Positions 17,080 to 29,319 of a DNA stretch of 64,000 nucleotides are shown in pieces; position 1 is the stretch's first letter, and each line of letters begins with the position of its first letter. The notes under the pieces are model-generated. The model was not told the origin of the DNA and did no database searches. It was given only the letters and a program-made list of their open reading frames with translations. Source of the stretch: Cacajao melanocephalus. Taxonomy: Eukaryota; Chordata; Mammalia; Primates; Pitheciidae. The DNA lies in the NCBI GenBank assembly GCA_963573385.1, contig CAUYLG010026974.1, forward strand, positions 62,001 to 126,000, written 5' to 3'. The translations under genes and the position numbers were made by a program.

Positions 17080-17440
17080 GATCTCTCCTTCATTCTCACT
17101 GTTGATGTTGTATTTCACCCCTGGGTTGCTGCCAAGGCCTCCTAACTGGCATCCCAGATAGACTTTGCAGGCTCCTACCAGGAAAAGCCAAACTCTTGAC
17201 ATTGCATTTGAGAGCACTCAGAACCAAATCCAAGCCTGCTGGCCCCTTCCCCCCACACCTCCAGTGCACCGGGATCACCAGGCGGCTCACTGTGTCCCCC
17301 ACAGGCTGCGCTCTCTCAGTCCCCTGTGTCTTCTCACATGGGCCCACAGCCCTCATCTGCTTTTGTCTGAATTGCCAAAAATCGCTGTAAAACCCACTGG
17401 ATGCCCATGTCCTCTGTGAAGTGGCTCCGATAGTAGCCAC
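17080..17440 (+). mobile_element. L2 LINE fragment
   Basis: Landmarks are GGTTGCTGCCAAGGCCTCC, AAAAGCCAAACTCTTGACAT, ACCAAATCCAAGCCTGCTGG, and the C-rich stretch typical of the L2 ORF2 3' end. Confidence 0.6.
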
Positions 17441-18079
17441 CTGCTCTGTGCTTAGAAAAATAACCAAACCAAACAAAAGCAAAAAAGCAAAATATACCAA
17501 ACAAGTCTTGCTCACACTATGATGGGAGCGCTCACGGCACTGCACTGTGAACGAACGAGTGAATGAATGAATGTCAGTGTTCTCTCGCAACTCGCTTCCT
17601 CTTGCAGGACAGGAACCCCAACTAGTTCTCCCTTGAAGGCATGTCCAACTCTGGTTTTCCAGGAAGGATACAAAATGCCTTCACAAGGACTCTTAGACCC
17701 CAATAGCCAATGTGCGTCTGCTGGTAAGGCCAGCCCATGCAATTCCCCTGAACCAAGGTCAGAAGGGGAGTTCTTCAACCTCAAAGGAACCTTGATCTGC
17801 TGAGTCCTGTTCAGCAGATTCAAAACTGGGTCTCCTGCTATGACTTCCCTGACCTTCAGTGCACTAAAGGCTGTTTCCCCAGGTCCTCCTCCAACGTGGC
17901 CTTGGCAGAAGCCCAGCCCCACCAGGACAAATGAAGGGATTTCCACTTACAAAGGACAGCTACCCAGAGGCCAGGTGAAAATACAGCCTTTCCTCCTCAT
18001 CCACACGTTCCATCAGCCTAAAGAAACCCAAGGGCAGCTTCGTGGGGGACGTTTCACAGCCCGAAGCCAACTCCAGTGT
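17441..18079. other. Non-genic spacer
   Basis: This is mostly unique. A short (GAAC/TGAA)n patch lies near 17548-17572. I recognise no exon. Confidence 0.45.
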
Positions 18080-18470
18080 GACACTTGAGAAATGGGCTCT
18101 CAGTGTGGTTTGGCAGCCGAGAAAAAAGAAAGGGTTTGCCGACCGACCGCAGGCATTCTGGTTAACAAGCCGTAAAACCCCTATTCAGAGGACGCAGAGG
18201 GCGGCGTTTCTCACTATGATGCCTGTTGATCTCCTCTCTCCGGGGACCCAGGGACTGGGGGACCAAGGACACTGTGGGTTCTCAAACAGACAAAAAACTG
18301 TCCCCAGGGGCTCTGATGAATCCTCTGAGACCACTTTTTACAGTTAGAGCGATTGGTTTTAAAGGCCCAATAAAGTATGTTCTATTGTCACAGGAAAGCA
18401 ATCCATCTTTGTGTGGTTGTTACAGAGATGACAAATGGACTCTAAAAACAAATTCCCCAGATGGGCCAGC
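18080..18470. promoter_or_regulatory. Candidate conserved noncoding element
   Basis: The block is repeat-free, with several retained CpGs between 18115 and 18210 (TTTGCCGACCGACCGCAGG) beside AT-rich motifs (TAGAGCGATTGGTTTTAAAG, CCCAATAAAGTATG). This pattern fits a constrained element but is not proof. Confidence 0.28.
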
Positions 18471-18829
18471 CTAACGGCGTGGTCCAGAGGCAGGCCCAGG
18501 GACCGGGGCAGCGACTGTCGTCCTGACAGGCCCTGCGGCTGGACGGAGGGGGCAAACAGTCCCTGGCAGGCCAGTTGATATTTATAAAGTGACGGGAGGT
18601 GGGCAGACGTGCCTGGGCCAAGCCTGCAGCTGTGCCCCCATCTCCCCTGGGAGGTGAAGACGCTGCTGGGGCGCCAGGGTTGGGGAGTACACAGGTGACT
18701 CCAGGTGGTCTGGTCTCTATGGAAACCTTATGGGCTTTTCTGCCACCAGAGCCTGGGCCCATCTGGGGCCTAACCAAGGCGCTGCCCGGAACCAAGCACA
18801 TTCATCAGTCTCATCTCCAACCCGGATGA

Positions 18830-18905
18830 CGGTCCCCGGTAGAATGCAAACTCCTAGGAGCTGGGCTCTTCTCTGGCCTGTCTCACTGTATCCCCAAGAT
18901 GGAGA
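18830..18905 (+). mobile_element. L2 LINE 3' end fragment
   Basis: GGTAGAATGCAAACTCCTAGG, GAGCTGGGCTCTTCTCTGG and TCTCACTGTATCCCCAAG match the L2 3' untranslated pattern. Confidence 0.6.
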
Positions 18906-19114
18906 CGGCAGGTGTGTGGGGGTCAGTGAAACAGCCGGCCTGCTGCAGGCTCAGCTGGGTGATGGACATAGAGCTTCCTTGGAAGCATTTAAGTCAAATG
19001 ATGTGCAGCCACACCCATGTGTTCATTTTCTGTGCACTTCCACTGGACTCAGAAAGCCCTGGTCCCACGGGGCTAGAGCTGTCAGGGGAAGGTCGAGGAC
19101 CACGGCGCTGAGCC

Positions 19115-19290
19115 AGATGTCCCGGGCGGCGGTGGCTCTGCCACTCACCAGCCGTGGCCTTGGGCAAGTTGCTCCACCTCTCTGTGCCTCAGTTTCCTCA
19201 TCTGTAAAATGAGGATGACGCCGGCTCCTGTCTCCCCAGGTGGTGGGGATTAGATTAGTTAATCCTTAGAGCAAAGCTCAGCCATCTCGA
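19115..19290 (+). mobile_element. MIR SINE
   Basis: The core is very well kept: GTGGCTCTGCCACTCACCAG, TTGGGCAAGTTGCTCCACC, CCTCAGTTTCCTCATCTGTA and AAATGAGGATGACG. Confidence 0.88.
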
Positions 19291-19469
19291 GTGTTCCACA
19301 CATGCTGATCAGGTTAGCATTATGAGGAGGAGGTCTAGAGCTTGCTCCCAAAGCAAGGGCTGAAATCTCCCCAGCTCTGCTGGGCACACGGCAAGGCCTC
19401 CCCCGACCACGTCCCCACACCATTCTCCAAGCAGGAGGCTGACGACGCACACCCCACCCCTGCTCCTCT

Positions 19470-19850
19470 GCAGGTTTCCCGATGATACCATGAGGCTGGC
19501 CCCAGCATGCTCAGAGCTAAAGTCATCAAAACCACGGGGCTGGGACTCCATGTTTCGGTCCCCTTCCAGGAACACTCCCTTCGCGGAAGCCATCTTTCTC
19601 TCTCCTGGGTTTCCCCTCTGGAGTCCCCTTCCTCACACTCTCGTGGAAGCCTGTCTTTCCCTCCTAGACTCCATCTCTCTCTATTCCCTTCCACTCAGTG
19701 TGGAAGCTGCTTTCCTCTCCTGGATTCCATCTTTCTGGATTCTCTCACTCAGCGTGAGAGTTAGCTGTTTCTCTCTCCTTCTCCTGTTTCTCTCCCTAAA
19801 TAAATGACTTTCTACAAAACAAAACAAAACAAAACAAAAAAACACGAGGC
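19470..19850 (+). mobile_element. LTR-like unit with a three-copy internal repeat
   Basis: A pyrimidine-rich segment contains three tandem units of 60, 57 and about 53 bp, each starting GGAAGC (19585, 19645, 19702). It then reads CCCTAAATAAATGACTTTC, a likely polyadenylation signal, and an (AAAAC)n tail at 19815-19845. The layout resembles a retroviral LTR or a composite retroposon. I cannot name the family. Confidence 0.5.
19585..19754 (+). repeat. 57-60-bp minisatellite, three units
   Basis: Units begin GGAAGCCATCTTTCTCTC, GGAAGCCTGTCTTTCCCTC and GGAAGCTGCTTTCCTCTCC. Each then has a CTGG/CTAG...TTCC core and ends CTC(A)C...GTG(T/A). Divergence between units is moderate. Confidence 0.8.
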
Positions 19851-20740
19851 TGTCTCAGCAGCGCCATTTCAGGCCTCCTAGACAAGCAAAAGGCACTCCA
19901 AGGTTCAGCCTTCACTCCTCACCCAGGACAGGGCTCATCTGGAGAGGGCCTCCCATGAGGGAGGCTTTCTGTGCCCCTGGAGCTCTGGTCTGGTGTACAG
20001 GAAGTGCTACCTCAAAATCTCTACCCTGAGAGTCCCCTTTTAACGCCACACTCGGCCCGCCAAATCCCAAAGGCTTCCTTGACGTTTCCTGGACACAACC
20101 ATGCCAGCACAGAAAACCATGAACTTTGCTGCGATATTGAATACCAGGAAGGAAACGCTGAGAGCTCCTCACCTCTGCTGCAGTACGGGAGGAATGTTTG
20201 CGGAGCACAGTGTCTGGGAGGCAGGTGGGGACAGCCAGTGGCTGCTGGACATGGAATTCACCATCTACAACACAGCAGCCCTGCCAGGTCCCTCAGAACA
20301 GAAGCTGCCTCCTGTTCTCCGCTGCCTGGGCCACACCCCACACCTGGACCATCAGGAATCACCATTCCCCGACTGTGGGGCCACTATGAGTGGCCTGAGC
20401 CCTTCCCCAAGGCCCTCCTGTCAGACTCTCTCCTGCTAAATCTCTGCAGTGGCAAAACTTCCTAAACACGAGACAGGAGCGGGGGATTGATGAAGGGCCC
20501 GTCGAGCCCTGGGAGGAGGATGGCACCTGGGGAACTTTTCCTGAATTATCTGGGACTAGCGAGGAAGAGACTCGTGGGGGAGTGGAGTTGTGGCCCCCAC
20601 AATGGTAGAGCAGGAAAGGCCGAGGCCGTCCGGTGGGAGCTGAGGAGGGACACTCACCAGGGCCCATGTGCACGGCCAATGAAGCCAAGAAACCTGCGTC
20701 TCCTTCCATTATGGGCAACTTTCTCTTTTCTCAAAGATGG
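19851..20740. other. Non-genic unique spacer
   Basis: A 164-codon plus-strand frame (19971-20465) overlaps two others and a minus frame. I see no recognisable domain, and I do not call it a gene. Confidence 0.45.
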
Positions 20741-20986
20741 CTATGCTGGAAAACAAGGAAAAACAGCATGGAGTTTGTGAAAGAACTCAGCGACCATGCA
20801 GAAAAGAACGCTACCCCAAAGACTCAGCGAAAGATGCCGTCTCTGAAAATGACTTGTCTCTGATACCTGCAGAAAATGTAAGCTCTGGCTGATCTCTTGA
20901 GGTAGAGGTAAGAAGATACAGTCTTTCAGGAACAAAAGACTGAAAGAAAAACATCTAAGGAAAAGTGGCATTACAACTGTCACTGG
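20741..20986 (+). other. Possible ancient LINE sequence left of a young L1
   Basis: This is A-rich text (AAAGAACTCAGCGACCATGC, CAGGAACAAAAGACTGAAAG). With 21441-22100 it looks like very old LINE/HAL1-type ORF1 DNA into which the young L1 3' end was inserted. Weak call. Confidence 0.3.
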
Positions 20987-21432
20987 CATGGAATCAAGCC
21001 AAATGCCCATCCATGATAGACTGGGTAAAGAAAATGTGGTACATACACACCATGGAATACTATGCAGCCACAAAAAGGAAAGAGTTCATGTCCTTTGCAG
21101 GGACATGGATGGAGCTGGAAGCCATTATCCTCAGCAAACTAACACAGGAACAGAAAACCAAATACCACATGTTTTCACTTATAAGGAGGAGCCGAATGAT
21201 GAGAACACATGGACACAGTGGCGGAGGGGGGACAACACACACTGGGGACTGTTGGGAGCATTGGGGGAGAGAGAGCATCAAGAAAAACAGCTAATGGATG
21301 CTGGGCTTAATACCTGGGTGATGGGTTCATTTGCTAAGCAAAGCACCATGGCACACATTTACCTACATAGCAAACCTGCACATCCTGCACGTGTACCTCG
21401 AAACTTAAAATAAATGTTAAAGAAAAAAGATC
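20987..21432 (+). mobile_element. L1 3' end (primate L1PA/L1PB type), 5'-truncated
   Basis: The sequence spans the end of ORF2 and the 3' UTR: CCATCCATGATAGACTGGGT, ACACCATGGAATACTATGCA, ACATGGATGGAGCTGGAAGC, CACTTATAAGGAGGAGCCGA and ACGTGTACCTCGAAACTTAA, then AATAAA and a short A-rich tail. It is flanked by GTCACTGG at 20979-20986 and 21433-21440, a likely target duplication. It retains the strong 3' part only and cannot encode a working ORF2. Confidence 0.95.
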
Positions 21433-21440
21433 GTCACTGG

Positions 21441-22559
21441 GGGCAGTGAAAGGCAGAATGAAAACGTAGAAACAGAATCGGTGACTGCACAGACTGGGGA
21501 AGCTCTCCCAGAAGGTGGCAGAAGGAGGCAAATCAGTCAAATTCATGGGAGGGAGAAAATGGTCTTAAAGGGGAGAGCACAGATATCCAGCCCCAAATCA
21601 CAGGAGTCCCCAACAGAGACGCCAAAATGATTGGAACAGAGTGGCCGCCAAAGACAGAGGGAAGCCTTAGAGTGAGGCAGCTCAGCATGTCCAAGATGAG
21701 GTCAACATGAAAAGAAGGCAAGCATGACACCTATCCCAATGGAAATATTTAACTAGAAGGAAGAAGAAACCAGGCGAGATAAATGAACTCTCGGATTGGC
21801 ATGGGTCCCTCTCTAAGGCTAAGCATGTAGCAAGTAGAGCAACCCCTTCAGCAGTCTGTGAGGAAGGGAGATGACTCAGAAATCTCATCTCCAGTCAAGC
21901 TGTCCTTCAACAGTGATGGAGTCAATAAAAGGAAAATCCTGGGGGCCAGGCCACTCCGCCACAGGCACCCTCCCAAAGAGTCCTTGGAGATGTACCCTAG
22001 CCAGCCGAGAGGCGAATCAGAATTAGTAACTCAAGAATTACTGAAGGAACGGACTGCAAGCATTGAAACCATTCCCATAAAACAATGAAAATGGTGCAGT
22101 GAGTTCATGAACACAAAATATACAGGATGAAAAGGGGATACGTGAGTGACTAGTCTGTAAGTTGTATCTATAATACGCTGAAGAGGTAGATGAGAGAAAT
22201 CCCGGTCCCCTGATAGTCCTGTGATTTCTTCTGCGGTTTCAGCCAAGGGAGGCCACAGGTAGATTTCAGAAATGGGGTGCAGGGGGGACTTGCCTGATGC
22301 AGGGGCCAGGTTGCCTCCTGAGGGCCCCAGAGACAGCCTCAGGCTGGCTTCCCTTTTCTGGTGTGCTTCATTGTTCCACTCTCCTCTTCCAAACCACCCC
22401 TTTGAAGTCCGGAAGGTTTTGAGATACCGGTGCAGGAATGCAGACCACACTAGAGCTGATGGCTTTAGGCCGACTCATTCTTCCTGAGATAGCTCAGACC
22501 CCGATGAACCTGCTTCAGGGAGACGTAAGAGCCTTCCTGGACCATCGTGTCCATTCCCC
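21441..22559. other. Non-genic spacer, possibly old LINE in the left half
   Basis: Left part (to about 22100) is A-rich with phrases such as AAGCTGTCCTTCAACAGTGA, GATGGAGTCAATAAAAGG that recall LINE ORF1. The right part looks unique. I see no gene. Confidence 0.35.
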
Positions 22560-22990
22560 ACCAAAGAAAATAAGGCCCGGAGAGGAAATTACATTCTTCA
22601 GTTTTATATGGTTGTCTCAGCTCTTTCATCGCCCCTCCCCCTTCCTCTTGTCCATCTAATAGAGCAATTTCTGAGACCCTCTGACATGTCAGACGGGACA
22701 GCCGCTGATTCTCGCCCTCTCAGGGTGCGCGTGTTGAGAAATGCCGTCACGCTGGGAATCACGACAAGAGATTCGCAACACCCGCTGCATCCCCCTTCAT
22801 GTTTTGCAATGTGCTTGCTTTATTTTGACATCCCCCAGAGCCTAGCATGGGAGTCTATAAACACAGCCCACATAATTAGGCTAATGACATCGATATTCTC
22901 AGTTCAACTGGGTAATGGGAGCATTTATTTCACTTTGGAAATCTCACACACAGTCTGTTGAGGGCGGCAGAATTATGACGCTCTTGGAAC
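22560..22990. promoter_or_regulatory. Candidate conserved element with CpG cluster
   Basis: Between 22691 and 22787 there are about ten CpGs in 100 bp, although the surroundings are CpG-poor. This is followed by an AT-rich part with ATAATTAGGCTAATGACATC and ATCGATATT. There are no repeats. CpG retention beside paired TAAT cores suggests an unmethylated or constrained regulatory element. Confidence 0.35.
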
Positions 22991-23129
22991 TGTGCCTGCA
23001 AAACTGCTCAGCCTCAGATGCAACTTCCCTCCAGCTGAGCCCTGCTATGGTTTAGGCTCTGCGTTGGGAGGGGTGCAGGTGTGAGACCTCCTCTGCACAT
23101 GTCTATCTCCTGTGGAGGCAGCCTGGTTT

Positions 23130-23265
23130 CTTGGAGTGACAGTGGTAGAGAGACTTGTCACTGAGAAAAACCTTTGTCCCTATTTCTGCCATGGTGTGAC
23201 CTGGGGTAAGTTCCTTACATTCGCCAGACCTCAGGTTTCTTTCCTGTAATGTGGAGGGGTCTCAC
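23130..23265 (+). mobile_element. MIR SINE fragment
   Basis: CTGCCATGGTGTGACCTGGG, TAAGTTCCTTACATTCGCC and CCTCAGGTTTCTTTCCTGTA follow the MIR core. Confidence 0.65.
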
Positions 23266-23544
23266 TAGAGTGTGCCTAAATTCCTTTGTAGACCTAAATG
23301 TCTACTAAGTATCTGTGCCTTCAGCCCATCACGGAAGGAACTTTTTCTTAATGTACTCTTTCCATTTCCAAACCACAGCCAGATCCAATGGGAGAGTCAA
23401 GAAGCTGGGCCTCTGGGGTTCCCAACTCTGTTTTATCCATGTTTCTTCCCTGCCCCAACTCAGAGGCCACCAGGATTCCCATGCTCTTGGACTCTTTTCT
23501 TCTTATCCATGACAATTATTTGTTACTATTAATAATGATGGTTC

Positions 23545-23790
23545 AGCAAACCAGCATTTATGGAACACCTGCTACGCAACAGATTCTATATTAGGATCCA
23601 ACATGTGGACTGTGAATGAAGACAAAGATGCTGTCCTTACATAAAACCTTATGTCAGAGTCTGCAAGGCACAGCCACACGCATCATCTCAGTCTTCAAAG
23701 TGTCTAGCCTCTGGGAGCAAGTTTTATTCATCCTGTTTTACAGATGAAGACAGTAACACAACAAGGAGTAACAGCTACATATAGGACATA
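23545..23790 (-). mobile_element. MIR SINE, antisense
   Basis: AGCATTTATGGAACACCTGC, then CATCATCTCAGTCTTCAAAG, and TTTTACAGATGAAGACAGTA give the reversed MIR order over about 240 bp. Confidence 0.65.
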
Positions 23791-23907
23791 GCATATTAGA
23801 GGCAGAATTCTGGTCTTCCTGACCTCAGACCTAAGCTCTCTGTTCCATGCTGAAGCTGGGAATAAAATTGAACCACATTTGAGCTTCTTGGATGTAAAAA
23901 TCCAGTT

Positions 23908-24268
23908 TGTATTAGTCTGTTTTCACACTTCTGATGAAGACATACTAGAAACTGGGGAATTTATAGAGAAAAAGATGTTTAATGGACTCACAGTTCCACG
24001 TGGCTGGGAAGGCCTCACAATCATGGCAGAAGATAAAAGGCATGTCTTACATGGTGGCAGGCAAGAGAGAATGAAGAGCAAGTGAAAGGGGTTTCCCTTA
24101 TAAAATCATCAGATCTCATGAGACTTATTCATTACCACAAGAACAGTATGGGGGAAACTGCCCCCATGATTCAATTCTCTCCCACCAGGTCCCTCCCACA
24201 ACACATGGGAATTATAGTAGCTACAATTCAGGGTGAGATTTGGGTGCGGACACAGCTGAACCGTCTCA
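23908..24268 (-). mobile_element. THE1-type MaLR solo LTR
   Basis: The reverse complement of a THE1 LTR is nearly complete. It starts TGTATTAGTCTGTTTTCACAC. It contains GGACTCACAGTTCCACGTGG, ATGGTGGCAGGCAAGAGAGA, TCAGATCTCATGAGACTTAT and CTGCCCCCATGATTCAAT, and ends CACAGCTGAACCGTCTCA. No internal retroviral sequence is attached. Of the MaLR LTRs here it is the best preserved. Confidence 0.93.
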
Positions 24269-25190
24269 CCTTGTCTGAGGATAAACCTGGGTTGGAGCCC
24301 TACTTTGTTATTATGGGGTAGTGCGACTTGGGTAGGTGAAGTCCCTGTTTTAGCTCCAGGGTTTTTTCTAGAGAGTGTAGAGGGGTTGAAATACATGATC
24401 CTTAAGGTCTTTTCTGGAGCAAACCATCAGGACGTCTGCCCCGTCTCAAAAGTGGGCATGCCTTCCAATGGTGCCCTTAAGTTCATTAGAAGAGGAACAC
24501 TAGATGCTTGTGAATTATTTCAAGCACTAGAAAACACCTGAAATGGAGTCAGAAAGAAAAAGGCAGGGGCAGTAGAACTTTTCTGCAACCCCCCACTTCC
24601 TCCCACGGGGGCAGCTGCTGTCCCAGGCTGACCTGGGCAGGGCTTTTTCTGGGCAATTTTCTAGAGTTGGATTTCAGCCAGTTTGCCAAAGTCCTCAAGC
24701 ATGTTGACCCAATGTTCTTCACTTCTACGAAGGTGAATTGAACAGCTACTATGTGCCAAGCCCTGGGAAGCCTCAGTCCTGTGTTCAACGAGTAAGCCCA
24801 TGGTGGGTGGGGACCTGACCCAAGAGAAGCCAATCAGTAGGGAGGGCAGTGATGAGTGACATGGTGGGCATGGCTAGCTGGACCAATCAGGCAGCCTGCA
24901 GGCTAAAACCGCTACTGCGGCTGCTAAGGAAACTGGCCAGCCCAGGTGGAAGGAGGCATTCAAGTCGAGGCAGACATTCTTGCTAAATGCGGTGTGGCCA
25001 CAGAGAGAGAAGTTGCAAGATGCTGATTATGTCTCAGGGTTTCCCAGTCTCCATCTTTTATATCCTTTAACTGTTAACAACCTTGTGTTTGACAATGTAA
25101 AATCACTTCGATGTTCAACTGCCTGGTGAAGGGTCAGTGAAGTGTGATATAATCATGATGTATTTAATCATGTTACACAAAGGACTTTGG
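24269..25190. other. Non-genic spacer
   Basis: This is mostly unique, with a weak MIR-like patch near 24735-24765 (ACAGCTACTATGTGCCAAGC). No exon is recognised. Confidence 0.4.
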
Positions 25191-25194
25191 GAGG

Positions 25195-25440
25195 CAGTGC
25201 AGTGCAGTGGTGAGATCGTGGCCTTTGTCATCAGACTTCCATTGATTCAAAACCATCTTTGCCCCTATGGTCCTGTATGACCTTGGGCAACTTAACCTCT
25301 CTGAGCTTCCGTTTCAGCATCTGGAAAATTGGGAATAATAATGCCTTCATTTCAAAGTTCTTTTGCATATTGGAATTAATGCCTATAAATGGCATAATAT
25401 TCTCAGAATATCATAGGTCTCCAATAAATGGTAGGTGACC
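25195..25440 (+). mobile_element. MIR SINE, nearly full
   Basis: CAGTGCAGTGGTGAGATCG, TGTATGACCTTGGGCAACTT, AACCTCTCTGAGCTTCCGTT, AAATTGGGAATAATAATGCC and a tail CCAATAAATGGTAGG. Nearly the whole MIR is represented. Confidence 0.88.
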
Positions 25441-25680
25441 ACAAAAATGGCCAAATTGTTACCTAAATCATAGACTATTTGGAAGCCATTAAAATCATGC
25501 TTACAAAGCATTCCTGACAATGTGGATATTTATATGATAAAAATTCAGAGTATAAAAATGTGTTGACTATATAATAAAGACACTTAGAAAAAGAGAAGAA
25601 GGAGATATATTAAGACATTAAAAGAGACCATTTCTAGGTGGTAAATTTACAGGTGAGTAACGGGCTTTTGGATATTTTAG
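25441..25680 (+). mobile_element. Ancient L1 3' UTR-like sequence
   Basis: The AT-rich text includes TTTGGAAGCCATTAAAATCA, GACAATGTGGATATTTATAT, and TTCTAGGTGGTAAATTTACA. This order recalls old L1M 3' ends (amplified by 'GCAGCCATTAAAA ... GGTTA' phrases). It is strongly diverged. Confidence 0.45.
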
Positions 25681-25689
25681 TTGTCTACA

Positions 25690-27023
<1,334 letters not shown>

Positions 27024-27179
27024 TAGGAAATGACAAGTTACTTGATGAATTGGAAAGATTTTGCAGTAAGCCTGGGTTTTTGCCTATGCCTGTACAGTGA
27101 TTGCTTTAGCCAAATACCCATTTACAATTTATATATCCTTATAAACACACACATCTATTTGCAGACTCTAGGCATGTCC

Positions 27180-27510
27180 CCATTTCCTTGCCTCTGCTCA
27201 CATCTCTGCCTGCACTCATCCCATTCTGCTCCTGCATGAACACATCATACCAAGTTCTTAACTGGAGCACAGCTGCCTCTTCTTCCAGGCAGCCTTCCTG
27301 GATCCCTCCAGGTAGATTTCTTTCTATGTGTATAGTTTCCTAGCATGTTGTGTCTTGACATCCTAGGAGCCCCAGATGAGCATAGGATTTTTTTTCTCCC
27401 TGACAGAGTTGAGGTCCTTAACACAAGACACATCTCATCCACCCCTGCACATTCAGTGCTTTGCATAAGGCCCAGAGCAGAATGAGCACTCATTGAAAGT
27501 ATGTTCAGTG
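27180..27510 (+). mobile_element. L2 LINE 3' region
   Basis: CTCTTCTTCCAGGCAGCCTT, CCTGGATCCCTCCAGG, and a 3' part with CTGACAGAGTTGAGGTCCTT, TGCATAAGGCCCAGAGCAG and ATGAGCACTCATTGAAAGTA follow L2 order. Confidence 0.65.
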
Positions 27511-27654
27511 TCAGAGATAAAGAAGATAGCAGAAGAGGCTTGATTCCACATCCTACTGGCCCTGAGGCCTCAGGGATACTTGAACCAGACCCTATAAGAT
27601 GAGGAGAATCCAGGAGAGCAGTCCGGGGAAGCCAGAGGACCAAGGGGAGGGCTC

Positions 27655-27797
27655 CAGTCCTGGCGACTCCGTTTCACGGCTATGGGACTTTGGGGAGAAT
27701 CAGTTCTCTGAGCCTCAGTTTGCTTAGCTGTACATGGATTTAATAACACCTACCTGCTAATATTGTGAGAATATGATGAAATTGCACATGCATGCAT

Positions 27798-27839
<42 letters not shown>

Positions 27840-27920
27840 ATGGGTAGGTGTGGTCTAGCCCACTGCATGGGATTTTATAGGTACTCAGCTACTAAGTATA
27901 TAGTTATTATTATGAAATAG
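27655..27920 (+). mobile_element. MIR SINE containing a CA microsatellite
   Basis: GGCTATGGGACTTTGGGGAG, GAGCCTCAGTTTGCTTAGCT and AATAACACCTACCTGCTAAT are MIR core. The tail (GTACTCAGCTACTAAGTATA) resumes after the CA tract at 27783-27834. Confidence 0.75.
27783..27834 (+). repeat. (CA)n with CpG core, alternating purine-pyrimidine
   Basis: The run TGCACATGCATGCATGTG, CGCGCGCG and then (CA)n alternates pyrimidine and purine without a break for 52 bp. It is a classic Z-DNA-prone sequence. Confidence 0.92.
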
Positions 27921-28394
27921 AATTAAAATAATCATAGTAATACAAATATAGATTTAAATGATCCATGCATCATCATTTATGGATGGGAAAAAATAACAAC
28001 AGATTAAGAGATTTCCTCATTGAAGAAACATAAAAGTATGTGATATAGCCTAGGATCCAAGGGAGCCCCATGCATGAGTCTGGGGGTTGATGGGTTTCTG
28101 TTGGGGGTAGCTAGAAAGAGGACATGTGGGCATTACCAGGCTCCATGAATACTGAGTGAAGTTATAGCCAGCTGACCTGCCCATTCTCCCATCTCAGCCT
28201 GTGAGATGCAGAGACTCGTGTGGAAGGGGCATCACGGGAAGCCGAGCGGAAGTTCCCTGACATCCATCCACAGCCAGGCCTTGGAAGCAGTGAGAAGTAG
28301 TAAACTTCGGGATGAGGTGGGCTTCTTTCCAGCAAATAGAAACGTTTAAATCAACGTTTTGCAGAAATGAAATTGAGTAGAATTCCAAAACTGG

Positions 28395-28510
28395 GAGAAA
28401 CTGTAAGATCAAATACTACATGCATTTTATTTTATAGATGGGGAAATGGAGTCCCAGAGAAGTCATGTGTCTTGTGAAAGCCGTGAAGCTGGGGTGGGAA
28501 TAAGCCTGTC
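28395..28510 (-). mobile_element. MIR SINE fragment
   Basis: TTTATAGATGGGGAAATGGA, GTCCCAGAGAAGTCATGTG and TGAAGCTGGGGTGGGAATAA form the reverse MIR core. Confidence 0.65.
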
Positions 28511-28744
28511 ATGACCGAAACTGCAGCCTGGGCAGCCTGTCCCAGCTGCCCAGCCCCTCAACACTCATTCTCCTTTGTTTGCTGTTAGACACACTTCACG
28601 TGTGAAAGAAGTAAATGTTCCCTTGAGCATATGATCAAAATTAAGGAAACTCATCAACCGGCTCAGGCTTAGCAGGGCAAATTAACTGGAAGTAATTGTG
28701 ATGGATAATTTGGTTGTAATTCATGGCACAGACATGAGCTGCTG

Positions 28745-29310
28745 GCAGGTCACGAGCCTGTAGGTCACGAGCCCCTTCATTTATGTGCCCACCTGACTTC
28801 ACCTGTCTGCCCACCTGTCTTAGTCCGTTTTGTGTTGCCATGAACAGAATATCTGAGACTGGGTAATTTATGAAGGAAAGAGATTTATTTGGCTCATGAT
28901 TATAGTGACTGGAAAATGCAAGCCCATCTGGGAAGAGTCTCATGCTACTTCAACTCATGGTGGAAAAATGGAAGCAGAAATGATGGTTCGCAAAAAGACC
29001 AAACACAAAAAGGTACAACCTGCTCTCGTGGTAACCAGTCCAATTCTGAGAGAGCAAAAACTCAGTCCTGAGAGGGCATTCATCTGTTCATGAGAGATCT
29101 GGCCCCACGATCCGAACGTCTCCCACTAGGCCTCCCCACCAACATGGTCACACTGGTAACCACATTTCAACATGAGCATTGGCAGGGAAAAGTCATATCC
29201 ACACCATAGCACTAGCTGACCTCACCTTATGCTACATGACTTTGCCTGTAGACCCACCTGACTATACCTGTATTACCTGACGTCACCTGTCTCCCCACCA
29301 GGGAACTGGG
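28745..29310. repeat. Degenerate CACCTG-rich repeat on both sides of an LTR
   Basis: Left of the LTR (28745-28815): two copies of GGTCACGAGCC and repeated CCCACCTG(A/T)CT. Right of it (29212-29305): GACCTCACCTTATG, CCCACCTGACTATACCTG and GACGTCACCTGTCTCCCCA. The shared motif suggests that one older degenerate array was split by the LTR insertion. Confidence 0.5.
28816..29211 (-). mobile_element. MaLR LTR (MST/MLT1-like)
   Basis: The reverse complement of a MaLR LTR starts TGTCTTAGTCCGTTTTGTG, has GACTGGGTAATTTATGAAGG, TTTATTTGGCTCATGATTAT and GGCCCCACGATCCGAACGTC, and ends ATATCCACACCATAGCA. The middle is diverged, so the subfamily is uncertain. Confidence 0.8.
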
Positions 29311-29319
29311 GCTGGCAGC

